Shown here in pieces: positions 16,139 through 25,526 of a stretch of DNA of 52,836 nt. The notes beneath the pieces are model-generated. The model made no database searches. It was given only the letters and a program-made list of their open reading frames with translations, and was not told the origin of the DNA. The position numbers and the translations under genes were made by a program. Within the stretch, counting starts at the first letter, position 1; each line of letters begins with the position of its first letter. The DNA comes from Sphingobacterium sp. (GTDB taxonomy: Bacteria; Bacteroidota; Bacteroidia; Sphingobacteriales; Sphingobacteriaceae), in assembly GCA_029239355.1 (NCBI GenBank), contig JAQZAZ010000021.1:1-52836 (forward strand), read 5' to 3'.

Positions 16139-18274
16139 ATGCGGAAAATTCTGATTATCCTCTTGCTGCTGCTTTGTAGTCAGGCAAAAGCGCAACCTAT
16201 TCAATGGAAGGAACAGTATCCCGGTGTATGGAAAGGTACCTTTGGTCAGCCTGAGAAATACACGTTGCTGGGTGCTGCTGATAGTAAACCGCGCGCTGCA
16301 ACACTTGAACAGCTGCAATCAACTGATTTTCCATTTCCGAAAATGGAAGTTCATGCGGAACGGATTGACGGGAAAACCTATGTGCGGATGCCATTGACAA
16401 AAAATGAGCAGATTTATGGTTTAGGCCTGAATTTTCAAACTGTTCACCAACGTGGTAAGATACTTAATCTGCATGTCGACCACTATGGGGGCATAGATAA
16501 TGGTCGTACGCATGCTCCAGTTCCTTTTTATCTATCCTCCAAGGGGTATGGGGTGCTTGTCAATTCGGCGCAGTACCTGACCTATTATGTGGGTACGGGC
16601 GTCCGTAAAGATGCGAAACAGCCTGCGGAACCAAAGGATCGCAATACGGATAAAAGCTGGAGCTCACGCCCCTATTCGGATGCAGTGGAAATTTTTGTTC
16701 CAGCTGCAGGCGTGGAAATTTATGTATTTGCAGGCGTAAGTCCTTTAGATGCAGTCAAACGATACAACTTATTTTGCGGCGGAGGAACCTTGCCCCCACG
16801 ATGGGGGCTGGGCTTTACGCAGCGGGTACAGAAACTCTATACCGCCGAAGAGGTACTCAATGAGGCTGCTCAATTTGAAGAAAATGGTTTCCCGCTTGAT
16901 TTCATCGGTCTTGAACCTGGATGGCAATCCCGCGCCTACCCATGTACATTTGAATGGGATAGGGGACGTTTTCCCGATCCAGCCTCGTTAACTCAAAAAT
17001 TGGCCGCTAAGGGCGTGCGTTTGAACCTTTGGACAAATCCATATATCTCACCGGAAGCGGGTATCAATAAGGCGATCGAACCCTTTACTGGTTCGCACAC
17101 GGTTTGGAGCGGTACAGTTCCGGATTTGAACCATCCAGAAGCTAAAAAAATCCTTGCCAAACAGTTCACCGATGCGCAGCTTAATATCGGTATCAGTGGC
17201 TATAAAATAGATGAAGTCGATGGCTACGATTATTATCTTTGGCCCGATATGGCCAAATTTCCATCGGGTATCAGTGGTATCCAGATGCGGCAAACTTATG
17301 GTGTACTTGCGCAGAAACTGACCGATAGTTTATACAGAAGTCAGAATAAGCGAACCTATGGATTGGTACGTGCATCCAATGCCGGAGCCAATAATTTACC
17401 CTATGTCATCTACAACGATTATTATAGTCATCAAGATTTTATCACAGCACTGGTCAATAGTGGATTCTGTGGTGTACTATGGACGCCGGAAGTAAGGGGA
17501 TCAAAGACGGGAGAGGAATGGCTGCGTCGTTTTCAATCCGTTGTCTTTTCGCCAATGGCGATGATCAATGCTTGGTCCAGTGGGACAAAACCTTGGTCCT
17601 TTCCCGAAGTCGCTGACCAGGTAAAGTACTATGCTCAATTGCGGATGGAGCTGATGCCATATTTATATTCCGAATTTGCAAAATATCACTTTGAAGGGAC
17701 GCCGCCTTTCAGGGCGATGGTCTTGGAGGAGGGTTTTCAGGGACAGGCAAAAGCAGTGTTGGGTAATCAGGATCTGGAAACAAATCCTTACCTGGAAGCC
17801 GTCAACAGGGAGGTCAAGGACCAATATATGTGTGGCGAATATATACTAGTTGCACCGCTATTCGCTGGGGAGTCATCCCGTAAGGTGCTGCTGCCCAAAG
17901 GGAATTGGTATGACTTCTACACGGGGAAATATGTGGGCAATGGAGAAGAGATCACAGCCGATCCGGGTATCGACCGTATACCGGTCTACGTCAAAGATGG
18001 GGGTATTATACCTATGATGGGCAGTCGTTTACACGCGCCGCTCCCCAACGAGAAAGTTGATTTGACCATCCGCTACTATGGAGAAAAGGAAGGGAACTAT
18101 CAGCTATATGACGATGATGGGGTGAGCTTTGATTATGAAAAAGGAAACTATGCCTGGCGTCGGGTGTTGGTCAAAAAAAATGCACAGGGGAATCTGACGG
18201 GAGAAATATCCAAACCGCAACAAGGAAAACCAAATTCGTTTGGGACAGTTAGATTTGAATTTATGACAAAGTAA
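16139..18274 (+). CDS. GH31-family alpha-glycosidase
   Basis: 711-aa exported enzyme with a signal peptide ending SQAKAQ (residue 19). An N-terminal beta-sandwich, the GH31 catalytic barrel from about residue 215, and C-terminal beta domains (around 560-700) can be recognised. Asp358 in GYKIDEVDG is the likely nucleophile and Asp427 in YVIYNDYY the likely acid/base. The nucleophile region KIDEV differs from the WxDMNE of classic alpha-glucosidases and is closer to the alpha-xylosidase/alpha-galactosidase-like subgroups, so I do not name the sugar. It is co-transcribed with the GH105 gene. Confidence 0.88.
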   Translation: MRKILIILLLLLCSQAKAQPIQWKEQYPGVWKGTFGQPEKYTLLGAADSKPRAATLEQLQSTDFPFPKMEVHAERIDGKTYVRMPLTKNEQIYGLGLNFQTVHQRGKILNLHVDHYGGIDNGRTHAPVPFYLSSKGYGVLVNSAQYLTYYVGTGVRKDAKQPAEPKDRNTDKSWSSRPYSDAVEIFVPAAGVEIYVFAGVSPLDAVKRYNLFCGGGTLPPRWGLGFTQRVQKLYTAEEVLNEAAQFEENGFPLDFIGLEPGWQSRAYPCTFEWDRGRFPDPASLTQKLAAKGVRLNLWTNPYISPEAGINKAIEPFTGSHTVWSGTVPDLNHPEAKKILAKQFTDAQLNIGISGYKIDEVDGYDYYLWPDMAKFPSGISGIQMRQTYGVLAQKLTDSLYRSQNKRTYGLVRASNAGANNLPYVIYNDYYSHQDFITALVNSGFCGVLWTPEVRGSKTGEEWLRRFQSVVFSPMAMINAWSSGTKPWSFPEVADQVKYYAQLRMELMPYLYSEFAKYHFEGTPPFRAMVLEEGFQGQAKAVLGNQDLETNPYLEAVNREVKDQYMCGEYILVAPLFAGESSRKVLLPKGNWYDFYTGKYVGNGEEITADPGIDRIPVYVKDGGIIPMMGSRLHAPLPNEKVDLTIRYYGEKEGNYQLYDDDGVSFDYEKGNYAWRRVLVKKNAQGNLTGEISKPQQGKPNSFGTVRFEFMTK

Positions 18275-18353
18275 GAATACTGAAATTTCGTACGGCAGTA
18301 GGCAAATAGATGGTTTTAGGCATAAATGACCAATTTTTACTGCTAAAAAGAAC

Positions 18354-18397
18354 AAAATTTACCCTCTTGGATACGACGAACTGCTCGATATTTGGGT
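18354..18397 (+). promoter_or_regulatory. Two-part regulatory motif upstream of susC of locus 1
   Basis: AAAATTTACCCT (18354-18365), 20 nt, then CGATATTTGGGT (18386-18397), matching the motif at 14927-14969. A separate TACCTTTG (TAnnTTTG type) at 18503-18510 has no clear TTTG partner. Depending on which is used, the susC leader is about 25 or about 140 nt. Confidence 0.6.
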
Positions 18398-18542
18398 ATA
18401 ACGAATTATAAACAATAACCAATTAAGGAATTTAAGTTGAATCAGCTAGAAACGTTGATCGGCGTTGACGCTGATTTTAACTGAAGCTGTAATAAAGCTG
18501 AATACCTTTGAATAATAATAACCAATTAATAGTATCTATCTT

Positions 18543-21500
18543 ATGATGAAAAGTATCACAAAAATGGGGTGCTTGGTACTCTGCCTATTTGTTATAATGG
18601 GAAGTATGGGCTTACCGCTGTTTGCTCAACAAGATGTCCGAATTTCAGGCAAAGTGAGCAACAGCAAAGGTGAAGCGCTACAAGGAGTGAGTGTCCGGGT
18701 TAAAGGGAAGAACCAGGGGACAAGCACAGATGCCGCAGGGAAATACCAGATAGCGGCTGCACCGGCAGCAATTCTGGTTTTTAGCCAGGTAGGCATGAAA
18801 GTGGAAGAAAGAACAGTCGGCAGCCAACGGCAGATTGATGTACAACTGGGTGAAAATGATAATGCGCTGGATGAGATCGTCGTTACTGGCTATGGTAGCG
18901 TAGCCAAAAAGAGAGATTTAACTGGAGCGATTTCTTCAGTAAACGCGAAAAAAATTCAGGAAAGACAACCCGTTAATCTATTTGATGCCTTACAAGGACA
19001 AGCAGCTGGTGTACTTATTGTTAATGATGGTGGTGGCGCTCCTGGCGCAACAGGATCGATTCAGGTACGCGGTACGTCAACGCTGAATGGTGGTAATGGT
19101 CCTTTATATTTGGTGGATGGTGTTATCAACCCGGATGGCGCAAATATTAATCCTACGGATATCGAAAACATCGAAGTGTTAAAAGATGCTGCATCTGCCT
19201 CCATCTATGGATCGCGTGCAGCGAATGGCGTTATTTTGATCACAACCAAGCGCGGGGCAGAAGGGAAACCTTTGATTAATGTCAATTATAACCATCTCTT
19301 TGGCCGTTTGGCGCATTATATTCCCGTGAGTAATTCGGCTGAAGTGCGCGAATTTAGGAACATACAAGGGCAGAATAGCAATATTGACTCGCTGAATCCA
19401 AGCTTTAACGCGGATAACGATCTCCAAAAATTGCTTCTAGGCAATCTTGCACAAAAGAAAGAGGTCAAGTTAAGTATAGGTGGCGGCCAAAAAAATCTCC
19501 GTTATTATAGCAGTCTAAATTATTTGGATGATAAGTCTATTATCTTGAATAGTTATGCAAAGCGTTTGCAATCTCGGATCAATGTGGAGTATCAGGCTTC
19601 ATCTAAATTGAGATACTCCAATAATATTTCCTTCGCCTGGCAAAAAGGCAATACGATTCCAATCGCAAATACGGTACGTGTGGTAATGGATAGGCCAGCA
19701 TATTCGCTGATCTATTATCCTGACGGGTCATTGACAAGCTACGTTGGGTCTAAAAGAAATCCAATCGCCAATGCTTTATATGAACAAAATGTTGATGAAA
19801 CTTATTCGGGGCAATTCAATAACCAATTGGACTATCAATTGACGAATGATCTAAAACTGACGACTTTGTTTAACGCGCGGTTGGATAATTTGCAAAACAC
19901 AGGATTTTCCCCCCGTTTTCTATCGGCCAATAAAGATCAGAACAGTGGATCGAACGAATTCACCAAGACTTTCTCCTGGGAATTTCAGGCATTTGCCAAT
20001 TATAATAAGACATTTGCACAGGACCATAACGTCTATGCCCTGCTCGGATTTAGTGCCGATCGTAGACGTTTCGATCGTTTCCATTCTGAATATTTGAACA
20101 GTGTAAATGAAGAAGTCCTGGTCACATTTCCGGATTATCTAACCTCATCGAAGACCTATACATCGGCGACAGCAAATGCGACAGCCTCGTTATTCAGCAG
20201 AATTGGCTACAACTATAAAAGCCGTTACCTCCTCCAGGCCTCGTACAGAAGAGACGGTTCTTCAAGATTCGGTCCGAGCAACAAATGGGGAAATTTCTTC
20301 TCGGGGTCTGCAGCCTGGCGTTTTTCGGATGAAAACTTTATGAAATGGGCTAAACCGGCATTGCAGGATGCGAAACTGCGCTATAGTTTTGGACAGCTTG
20401 GAAATGATAAAATAGGGGATTACGAATCTTATGCTAAAGTAGCTTTTGGAGGCAATTATAATGGTGTTGGGGGGGCTTCAATGACCCCAACATTAGGCAA
20501 TTATCTGATAAAATGGGAAATGACAACCCAGAATAATGTGGGGTTGGATCTTACTTTTCTCAATGGAAGATTGGGTTTTACCGCAGATTATTATGTAAAA
20601 ACAACGACAGATTTGTTATATCCACGAGAATTGCCCAAAGAAACCGGCTATACAAAACTTCAGGTGAATGTGGGATCGATCCGAACCCGGGGAATGGAGT
20701 TTGTTATCAATGCCCGACCGATTGTTCGACCGAACTTTACCTGGGAAATCAATGGAAATATCTCCTTTGAACGTGGCAAGGTCGTGAAACTGGCAGATGG
20801 TATACCTTTCTTTCCGGGGAATAAATGGTATCTCGAAGAAGGTGGACGCATTGGTAATTTTTACGGATGGCGTAATCTAGGTGTATATGCCTGGGATGAG
20901 TCCAATGCCTATAACGACAACTGGGATAAATTGACACTGGTGCTAGATGACCAGGGAAAACCATTGTATCGCGATGGTAAACCTGTATATACTTCAGACG
21001 GCCAAAATTATGAAGGTACAGTGCATCACCTTTATGCTCCCGATGGTAAGCTGAAAGGTGGGGATGCCGAATGGCTCAACAGCAAACGCGATAGCTTGAT
21101 CAATGACGATGACCGTATGATCCTGGGCAATCCTACCCCTGATTTTTACTTTGGTTTTATGCAGACATTTACTTACAACCGATTTTCTTTAAATGTACTG
21201 TTCAACGGTGCAATAGGCGGAGAAGTGTACAATGCGTTGTTACAGCGTCAGAACTATCCTTCCAATACAGGCGCGGGATCACCGGATATGGTCTATAATG
21301 TATGGCGGAAACCGGGGGATGAGGCCAAATATCCTTATTATCCTGAAAGAAATAATCGCGGAAATATGAAGACCAACCAAAATAGCCTGTATATCGAAGA
21401 CGCTTCGTTTATCCGGCTTGCCAGTGCGCGTCTGGCTTATACGTTCGCCCCAAATCTAGCAAGTAAAGTGAAGATGAAAGGCATTACCACTTATATCTAC

Positions 21501-21641
21501 GGAACAAATTTGTTGACCTGGACAAACTACAGGGGCTATGATCCTGAATTCAGCACAACGAATCCGTTGACGCCAGGGGAGGACGATGGCCGGTATCCAA
21601 GAAGGAGGGAATTTGGTTTCGGTGTAAATGTTAATTTTTAG
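18543..21641 (+). CDS. SusC/RagA-family TonB-dependent transporter (locus 1)
   Basis: 1032-aa outer-membrane importer that forms a lidded complex with SusD and uses TonB energy. It has a signal peptide (about 1-28), a carboxypeptidase-regulatory-like domain (about 33-105), then the RagA entry motif ALDEIVVTGYGS and a plug with GSIQVRGTSTLNGG, LYLVDGVI, ASIYGSRAANGVILITTKRG. The barrel ends in the C-terminal Phe of GVNVNF. There is no N-terminal STN domain, so it is not of the sigma/anti-sigma signalling type. susD follows after 12 nt. Confidence 0.96.
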   Translation: MMKSITKMGCLVLCLFVIMGSMGLPLFAQQDVRISGKVSNSKGEALQGVSVRVKGKNQGTSTDAAGKYQIAAAPAAILVFSQVGMKVEERTVGSQRQIDVQLGENDNALDEIVVTGYGSVAKKRDLTGAISSVNAKKIQERQPVNLFDALQGQAAGVLIVNDGGGAPGATGSIQVRGTSTLNGGNGPLYLVDGVINPDGANINPTDIENIEVLKDAASASIYGSRAANGVILITTKRGAEGKPLINVNYNHLFGRLAHYIPVSNSAEVREFRNIQGQNSNIDSLNPSFNADNDLQKLLLGNLAQKKEVKLSIGGGQKNLRYYSSLNYLDDKSIILNSYAKRLQSRINVEYQASSKLRYSNNISFAWQKGNTIPIANTVRVVMDRPAYSLIYYPDGSLTSYVGSKRNPIANALYEQNVDETYSGQFNNQLDYQLTNDLKLTTLFNARLDNLQNTGFSPRFLSANKDQNSGSNEFTKTFSWEFQAFANYNKTFAQDHNVYALLGFSADRRRFDRFHSEYLNSVNEEVLVTFPDYLTSSKTYTSATANATASLFSRIGYNYKSRYLLQASYRRDGSSRFGPSNKWGNFFSGSAAWRFSDENFMKWAKPALQDAKLRYSFGQLGNDKIGDYESYAKVAFGGNYNGVGGASMTPTLGNYLIKWEMTTQNNVGLDLTFLNGRLGFTADYYVKTTTDLLYPRELPKETGYTKLQVNVGSIRTRGMEFVINARPIVRPNFTWEINGNISFERGKVVKLADGIPFFPGNKWYLEEGGRIGNFYGWRNLGVYAWDESNAYNDNWDKLTLVLDDQGKPLYRDGKPVYTSDGQNYEGTVHHLYAPDGKLKGGDAEWLNSKRDSLINDDDRMILGNPTPDFYFGFMQTFTYNRFSLNVLFNGAIGGEVYNALLQRQNYPSNTGAGSPDMVYNVWRKPGDEAKYPYYPERNNRGNMKTNQNSLYIEDASFIRLASARLAYTFAPNLASKVKMKGITTYIYGTNLLTWTNYRGYDPEFSTTNPLTPGEDDGRYPRRREFGFGVNVNF

Positions 21642-21653
21642 AAGTTTTCAATT

Positions 21654-23198
21654 ATGTACAAAATAAAAATTTTAGCAGCATTAATTTGCTTAAGCTCATT
21701 GGGGAGCTGTAATAAATTCTTGGAGGAAAAACCGCTTGCAGATGGAACGCTGGATCAGCATTACAAAAATATGTATGATGTGCAAGCTGCAATAGCTGGC
21801 ATGTATAGTGCCTTTCAGCTAGAAATGGTCGGGAAGGAGCAGTATACCGAAAAATATCTTTACTGGGGAGAATACAGATCTGACAATTTCGACCGCTTTA
21901 TTAGTTATACCAAGGATTATGTGGATGAAATTGTGTTGAACAGTATTACCCCTTCTAATGATTTTTCAGATTGGAGCGGCTTGTATACGGCCATTGGGCG
22001 AGCGAATAACAATATTAAATATATTCCGCAGGCAGCACAATTGGATAGCCGGATCACAACGGCAATGCAAAACGATTATTTAGCACAAAGTTATGCACTT
22101 CGTGCCATGTCTTACTTTTATATCGTCCGTGTCTGGGGTGACGCGCCAATCTGGTTAGAACCTTACGAAGACGTGCAGAAACCCGCTGAAAGAGCGCGTG
22201 AACCGAAAGAAAAAATCATAAAAGAGGTGATTATCCCGGATTTGGAAAAAGCCTATTCCTTGACTACAAAAAACGCCAAAAGCCCCTTATGGACAATCGG
22301 CGAAGCTGGAATATGTGCGATCCTGGCTGATGTATACATGTGGCAGGGAGATCACGAAAATGCAATAAAGTGGATCGAGAAATTATTCTTGGCCAAGTCG
22401 CCCACGAATGTCACTTATGCTGGACTAAATGAGACCAACCTACAGGATGCTGCAACCTGGAAAACTATCTTTACCAGTCCATCGTCCAGCAAAGAGACGA
22501 TTTGGAGTATCCATTGGGATTACCTGAAAAATGGCTGTGCCTGCATGCAGACTTCCTGGACGGCAAATAACAAGCAGGTGATTGTGGATGAGGGGATCTG
22601 GACAAGTTGGTTCCTGCCACAGACGACAGCAACCCCAAGTCCGGATATTCGGCCAAAGCAGACCTTGGATGTTTATTTTGGTATGCCAAGCAATAAACGG
22701 GACCGATTTATTAAATGGTATCCAACTGAAGCAAATCCGACCAAAGCGGACCCGTGGCCGGCAACTAATCAATTACTTCCTGTCTATCTCACCATGTACC
22801 GACTGAGTGATATTTATCTTTTATATGCCGAGGCCTTGAATGCAAGAGGGGACCGGGAAAAAGCCATTAAATACTTGAATTTTGTGCGCAAACGTGCTCA
22901 ACTTCCAGCGTATGACCTGAACGCACCCGAATTGGCCACCCCTTATGCGCTTGAAACCGCAGTCCTGAACGAGCGGCAGCTGGAGCTTTTTGGAGAAGGG
23001 AAGAGATGGTTCGACCTAGTCAGAACAAATCGCGTTAAGGAAGTAATGGATCCTATTTTGAAACGTAGACAAGAGGATGCCGGAAACCTGGAAATGCCTG
23101 GATTCTTGGACCCTAAAAATCGGGCCTACTGGCCATTGAATAGAAATGTTTTAAACTCCAATAGTTTGTTGGTTCAGAATCCGGGGTATACAGATTAA
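21654..23198 (+). CDS. SusD/RagB-family nutrient-binding lipoprotein (locus 1)
   Basis: 514-aa surface lipoprotein; the lipobox ends SLGSC with Cys19, and CNKFLEEKPL is the typical SusD beginning. The SusD-like N-terminal TPR segment includes ALRAMSYFYIVRVWGDAPIW. The RagB C-terminal part has LYAEALNARGDREKAIKYLN, NERQLELFGEGKRWFDLVR and the usual end YWPLNRNVLNSN. It forms the lid over the SusC at 18543. Part of the SusCD-FAS1-PL6 operon. Confidence 0.96.
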   Translation: MYKIKILAALICLSSLGSCNKFLEEKPLADGTLDQHYKNMYDVQAAIAGMYSAFQLEMVGKEQYTEKYLYWGEYRSDNFDRFISYTKDYVDEIVLNSITPSNDFSDWSGLYTAIGRANNNIKYIPQAAQLDSRITTAMQNDYLAQSYALRAMSYFYIVRVWGDAPIWLEPYEDVQKPAERAREPKEKIIKEVIIPDLEKAYSLTTKNAKSPLWTIGEAGICAILADVYMWQGDHENAIKWIEKLFLAKSPTNVTYAGLNETNLQDAATWKTIFTSPSSSKETIWSIHWDYLKNGCACMQTSWTANNKQVIVDEGIWTSWFLPQTTATPSPDIRPKQTLDVYFGMPSNKRDRFIKWYPTEANPTKADPWPATNQLLPVYLTMYRLSDIYLLYAEALNARGDREKAIKYLNFVRKRAQLPAYDLNAPELATPYALETAVLNERQLELFGEGKRWFDLVRTNRVKEVMDPILKRRQEDAGNLEMPGFLDPKNRAYWPLNRNVLNSNSLLVQNPGYTD

Positions 23199-23224
23199 AT
23201 GCGGTATTTAAAGAAAAGGAAATT

Positions 23225-23992
23225 ATGAAAAGAAATTTTAACATCAAGTGGATACAGGTAGGGGCGATGCTTCTGACCTTATTGACAACTAGCTGTTCCC
23301 TCTTCGATATGGAATTGCAGGAAAATTACGATTACAACCATAAAACGCTGGATCCTAATATTGGCATTAGTGCGAAGAAGTTTTTAGAAAATCGTTCCTA
23401 TGGAACGCCCGAAAATCCAACAGATACGGTTTTTAAATGGATGCGTATGGGGTTGGAGTACGCCGGTGTTGATCTGAACGAACTGGAAAAAGCAGATCGG
23501 ACATTTATTTTTTTACATAATGATGCCGTTAAGATTTGGGATGCCAAGACAAAAAAAGTGACCGGCGGACTTTTTTTTGATTTTCCTATTGTGACCGGCA
23601 TGGATGGTGCCGGTACACCGCTGACCAGGCCTGCAACGAAGTGGGAAGATTATAGCAAAGAAGATGTACGGAATTATTTTCTCTACCTTATCCTCGAAGG
23701 TAAATATAACTTTGCTGATCTGACGATCAACAATTTGAAAGTAAGGACCTTATTGCCGGAAAATACGGTGGCAAGTAAAAGATCGCTACTGGGCTACCTG
23801 AACGAAGGGAAAGGTTTTGATCAGGAGGGTGTGATGTATTTAAAACTGGTGAACAACAGTGATTTGGCCCCGATTCAGATTAATAATAAAACAACCAATA
23901 GATCCGGGGGATACGGCGTCACAAACGGTGTAGTTCATGTTTATGGAGTAAAAGGAAATACCACCGTTTATCCTTTTAGTTCCCTGCAGTAA
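23225..23992 (+). CDS. Fasciclin (FAS1)-like surface lipoprotein
   Basis: 255-aa lipoprotein with Cys24 in TTSC. It sits in the place where SusE/SusF-type glycan-binding proteins usually stand. The body looks like a diverged FAS1 domain: a tyrosine/alanine-rich start, a TFIFLHNDAV strand in place of the usual TVFAPTNEAF, and the C-terminal signature TNGVVHVYGV. FAS1-domain lipoproteins occur in Bacteroidota utilisation loci and probably hold substrate at the cell surface. Binding specificity is unknown. FAS1 assignment is by motif reading only. Confidence 0.65.
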   Translation: MKRNFNIKWIQVGAMLLTLLTTSCSLFDMELQENYDYNHKTLDPNIGISAKKFLENRSYGTPENPTDTVFKWMRMGLEYAGVDLNELEKADRTFIFLHNDAVKIWDAKTKKVTGGLFFDFPIVTGMDGAGTPLTRPATKWEDYSKEDVRNYFLYLILEGKYNFADLTINNLKVRTLLPENTVASKRSLLGYLNEGKGFDQEGVMYLKLVNNSDLAPIQINNKTTNRSGGYGVTNGVVHVYGVKGNTTVYPFSSLQ

Positions 23993-24017
23993 TTAAACAC
24001 CTTAAATAAACTTAACT

Positions 24018-25481
24018 ATGATCAGGAAAAAATCAGTCTTTGCTTCGCTATCACTTTTATTGGTGATCGGTAGCAGCTGTGAAAAACCGGCTGCGGTAAA
24101 ATTAAAGTTAAATGGTATCGCCTGCGCGCAATGTCATACCATTCAATCTGCAGCCGAGCTGCAAGCGCTAAGTCTTCAGCCCGGAGATACAGTGATCATG
24201 AAATCGGGGCAATGGACCAATCAGGAACTTACATTTAACGCTCAGGGGACCAGTCAGCAGCCTATTGTATTGATGGCCGAACAACCGGGGGCAGTGTTTA
24301 TGGAAGGAACTTCCTCCATCAGTATTACAGGAAAATGGCTCGTGGTGAGTGGACTTGTTTTTCAGAATGGCTATACTTCAGGCAAAAACGTCGTTGATTT
24401 CACGTCCTCGTCCTCAAATTGCCGCTTAACGAATACCGCAATTGTGGATTACAATCCGCCTACTGTAACAACAGACTATCGTTGGGTGTCCATCAATGGA
24501 TCCAACCATCGTGTCGACCATTGTTATCTCAAAGGCAAAGCTCATCAGGGCCCTACAATGGTTGTGTGGGGAACGAGCAAAACGATGAAACATCGGATTG
24601 ATCATAATTTCTTTGGTGAACGGGCGGCTTTACCAAACAATGGGGGCGAGACCATCCGTATCGGTACAAGTGATTGGTCTATGACAAGTGCATTTACGAC
24701 CATTGAAGATAATATCTTTCAACGTTGCAATGGGGAAACAGAAATTATCTCCAACAAAATGGGGGCGGATACGATCCGTAACAATTTCTTCTACGAGAGT
24801 CAGGGAACGCTGTGTCTGAGACATGGAAATGGCTCTGCGGTCTACGGTAACTATTTCGTCGGTAATGGTATCAGTGCCGCAGGTGGAATTCGTATTATAG
24901 GCGAGGATCATATCGTCTACAACAATTATTTTCAGAATATGGCTGGAACAGGGCAAAAAGCACCTTTGGCTGTAATGGATGGCGTACCAAATTCACCCTT
25001 GAGCGGTTATTTTCAGGTCAAACGTGTGAAGGTGGTGGCCAATACCATGATCAAATGCCAGCAATCTTTTGATATCGGTTCGGGAAAGGGAGGAAACAAT
25101 CGTACCTTACCGCCAACAGATGGGCATATTGCAAATAATGTGGTTTCACAGGCTTCGCAGTCAACCATGCTGACCTTTACAGACCAGCCCATTAACTTTG
25201 TTTATCAGGGAAATATCGTATTTGATGTGCCGACAAGCCAACAGCTACCTGCCGGCTTCAGCCGTCAGAATCCTCAATATACATTGACGGCCGATGGCAT
25301 TTATGAACCAACCAGCAATAGTCCGGTATTAGGAGCTTTTGTTGGTAATTATCCTTTCGCTACAGCGGCCGATGCCGGAGTTCCTAAGCTGGACAACAAA
25401 CATCGGGATTTGTTGAAAGCGCAAAATATAGGCCCTGGATTTATGACGGGACTGGGAAATAGCTTGGTTATCAATCCATAA
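24018..25481 (+). CDS. PL6-family polysaccharide lyase lipoprotein
   Basis: 487-aa lipoprotein (Cys21) with the right-handed beta-helix of the PL6 lyases, which include alginate lyases and chondroitinase B. The entry IQSAAELQALSLQPGDTVIMKSG is typical. The presumed catalytic pair is Lys247 in SNKMG and Arg268 in LRHGN, spaced 21 residues apart as in characterised members. Asn/His-rich turns such as RIDHNFFGE and IVYNNYFQN mark the helix coils. It is the last gene of the SusCD operon and ends in a bidirectional terminator. Its unsaturated products are possible substrates for the GH105 at 14995. A CAQCH sequence at 36-40 is a formal c-type haem motif, probably by chance. Confidence 0.88.
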   Translation: MIRKKSVFASLSLLLVIGSSCEKPAAVKLKLNGIACAQCHTIQSAAELQALSLQPGDTVIMKSGQWTNQELTFNAQGTSQQPIVLMAEQPGAVFMEGTSSISITGKWLVVSGLVFQNGYTSGKNVVDFTSSSSNCRLTNTAIVDYNPPTVTTDYRWVSINGSNHRVDHCYLKGKAHQGPTMVVWGTSKTMKHRIDHNFFGERAALPNNGGETIRIGTSDWSMTSAFTTIEDNIFQRCNGETEIISNKMGADTIRNNFFYESQGTLCLRHGNGSAVYGNYFVGNGISAAGGIRIIGEDHIVYNNYFQNMAGTGQKAPLAVMDGVPNSPLSGYFQVKRVKVVANTMIKCQQSFDIGSGKGGNNRTLPPTDGHIANNVVSQASQSTMLTFTDQPINFVYQGNIVFDVPTSQQLPAGFSRQNPQYTLTADGIYEPTSNSPVLGAFVGNYPFATAADAGVPKLDNKHRDLLKAQNIGPGFMTGLGNSLVINP

Positions 25482-25482
25482 G

Positions 25483-25512
25483 AAAAGGTGCCCATTTTAT
25501 CAGGCACCTTTT
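25483..25512. terminator. Bidirectional terminator between PL6 and DUF5695-like genes
   Basis: Perfect 10-bp inverted repeat AAAAGGTGCC / GGCACCTTTT with a 10-nt loop between two convergent genes. A and T tails on the two sides let it end both transcripts. Confidence 0.85.
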
Positions 25513-25526
25513 GCTTTTCACGTTAT

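Noticed and set aside
18275..18542. Target of the array upstream of the two susC genes
   Set aside because: I compared all spacers and their complements by eye with the regions before 18543 and 38272 and saw no convincing match; only a computed search would settle it.
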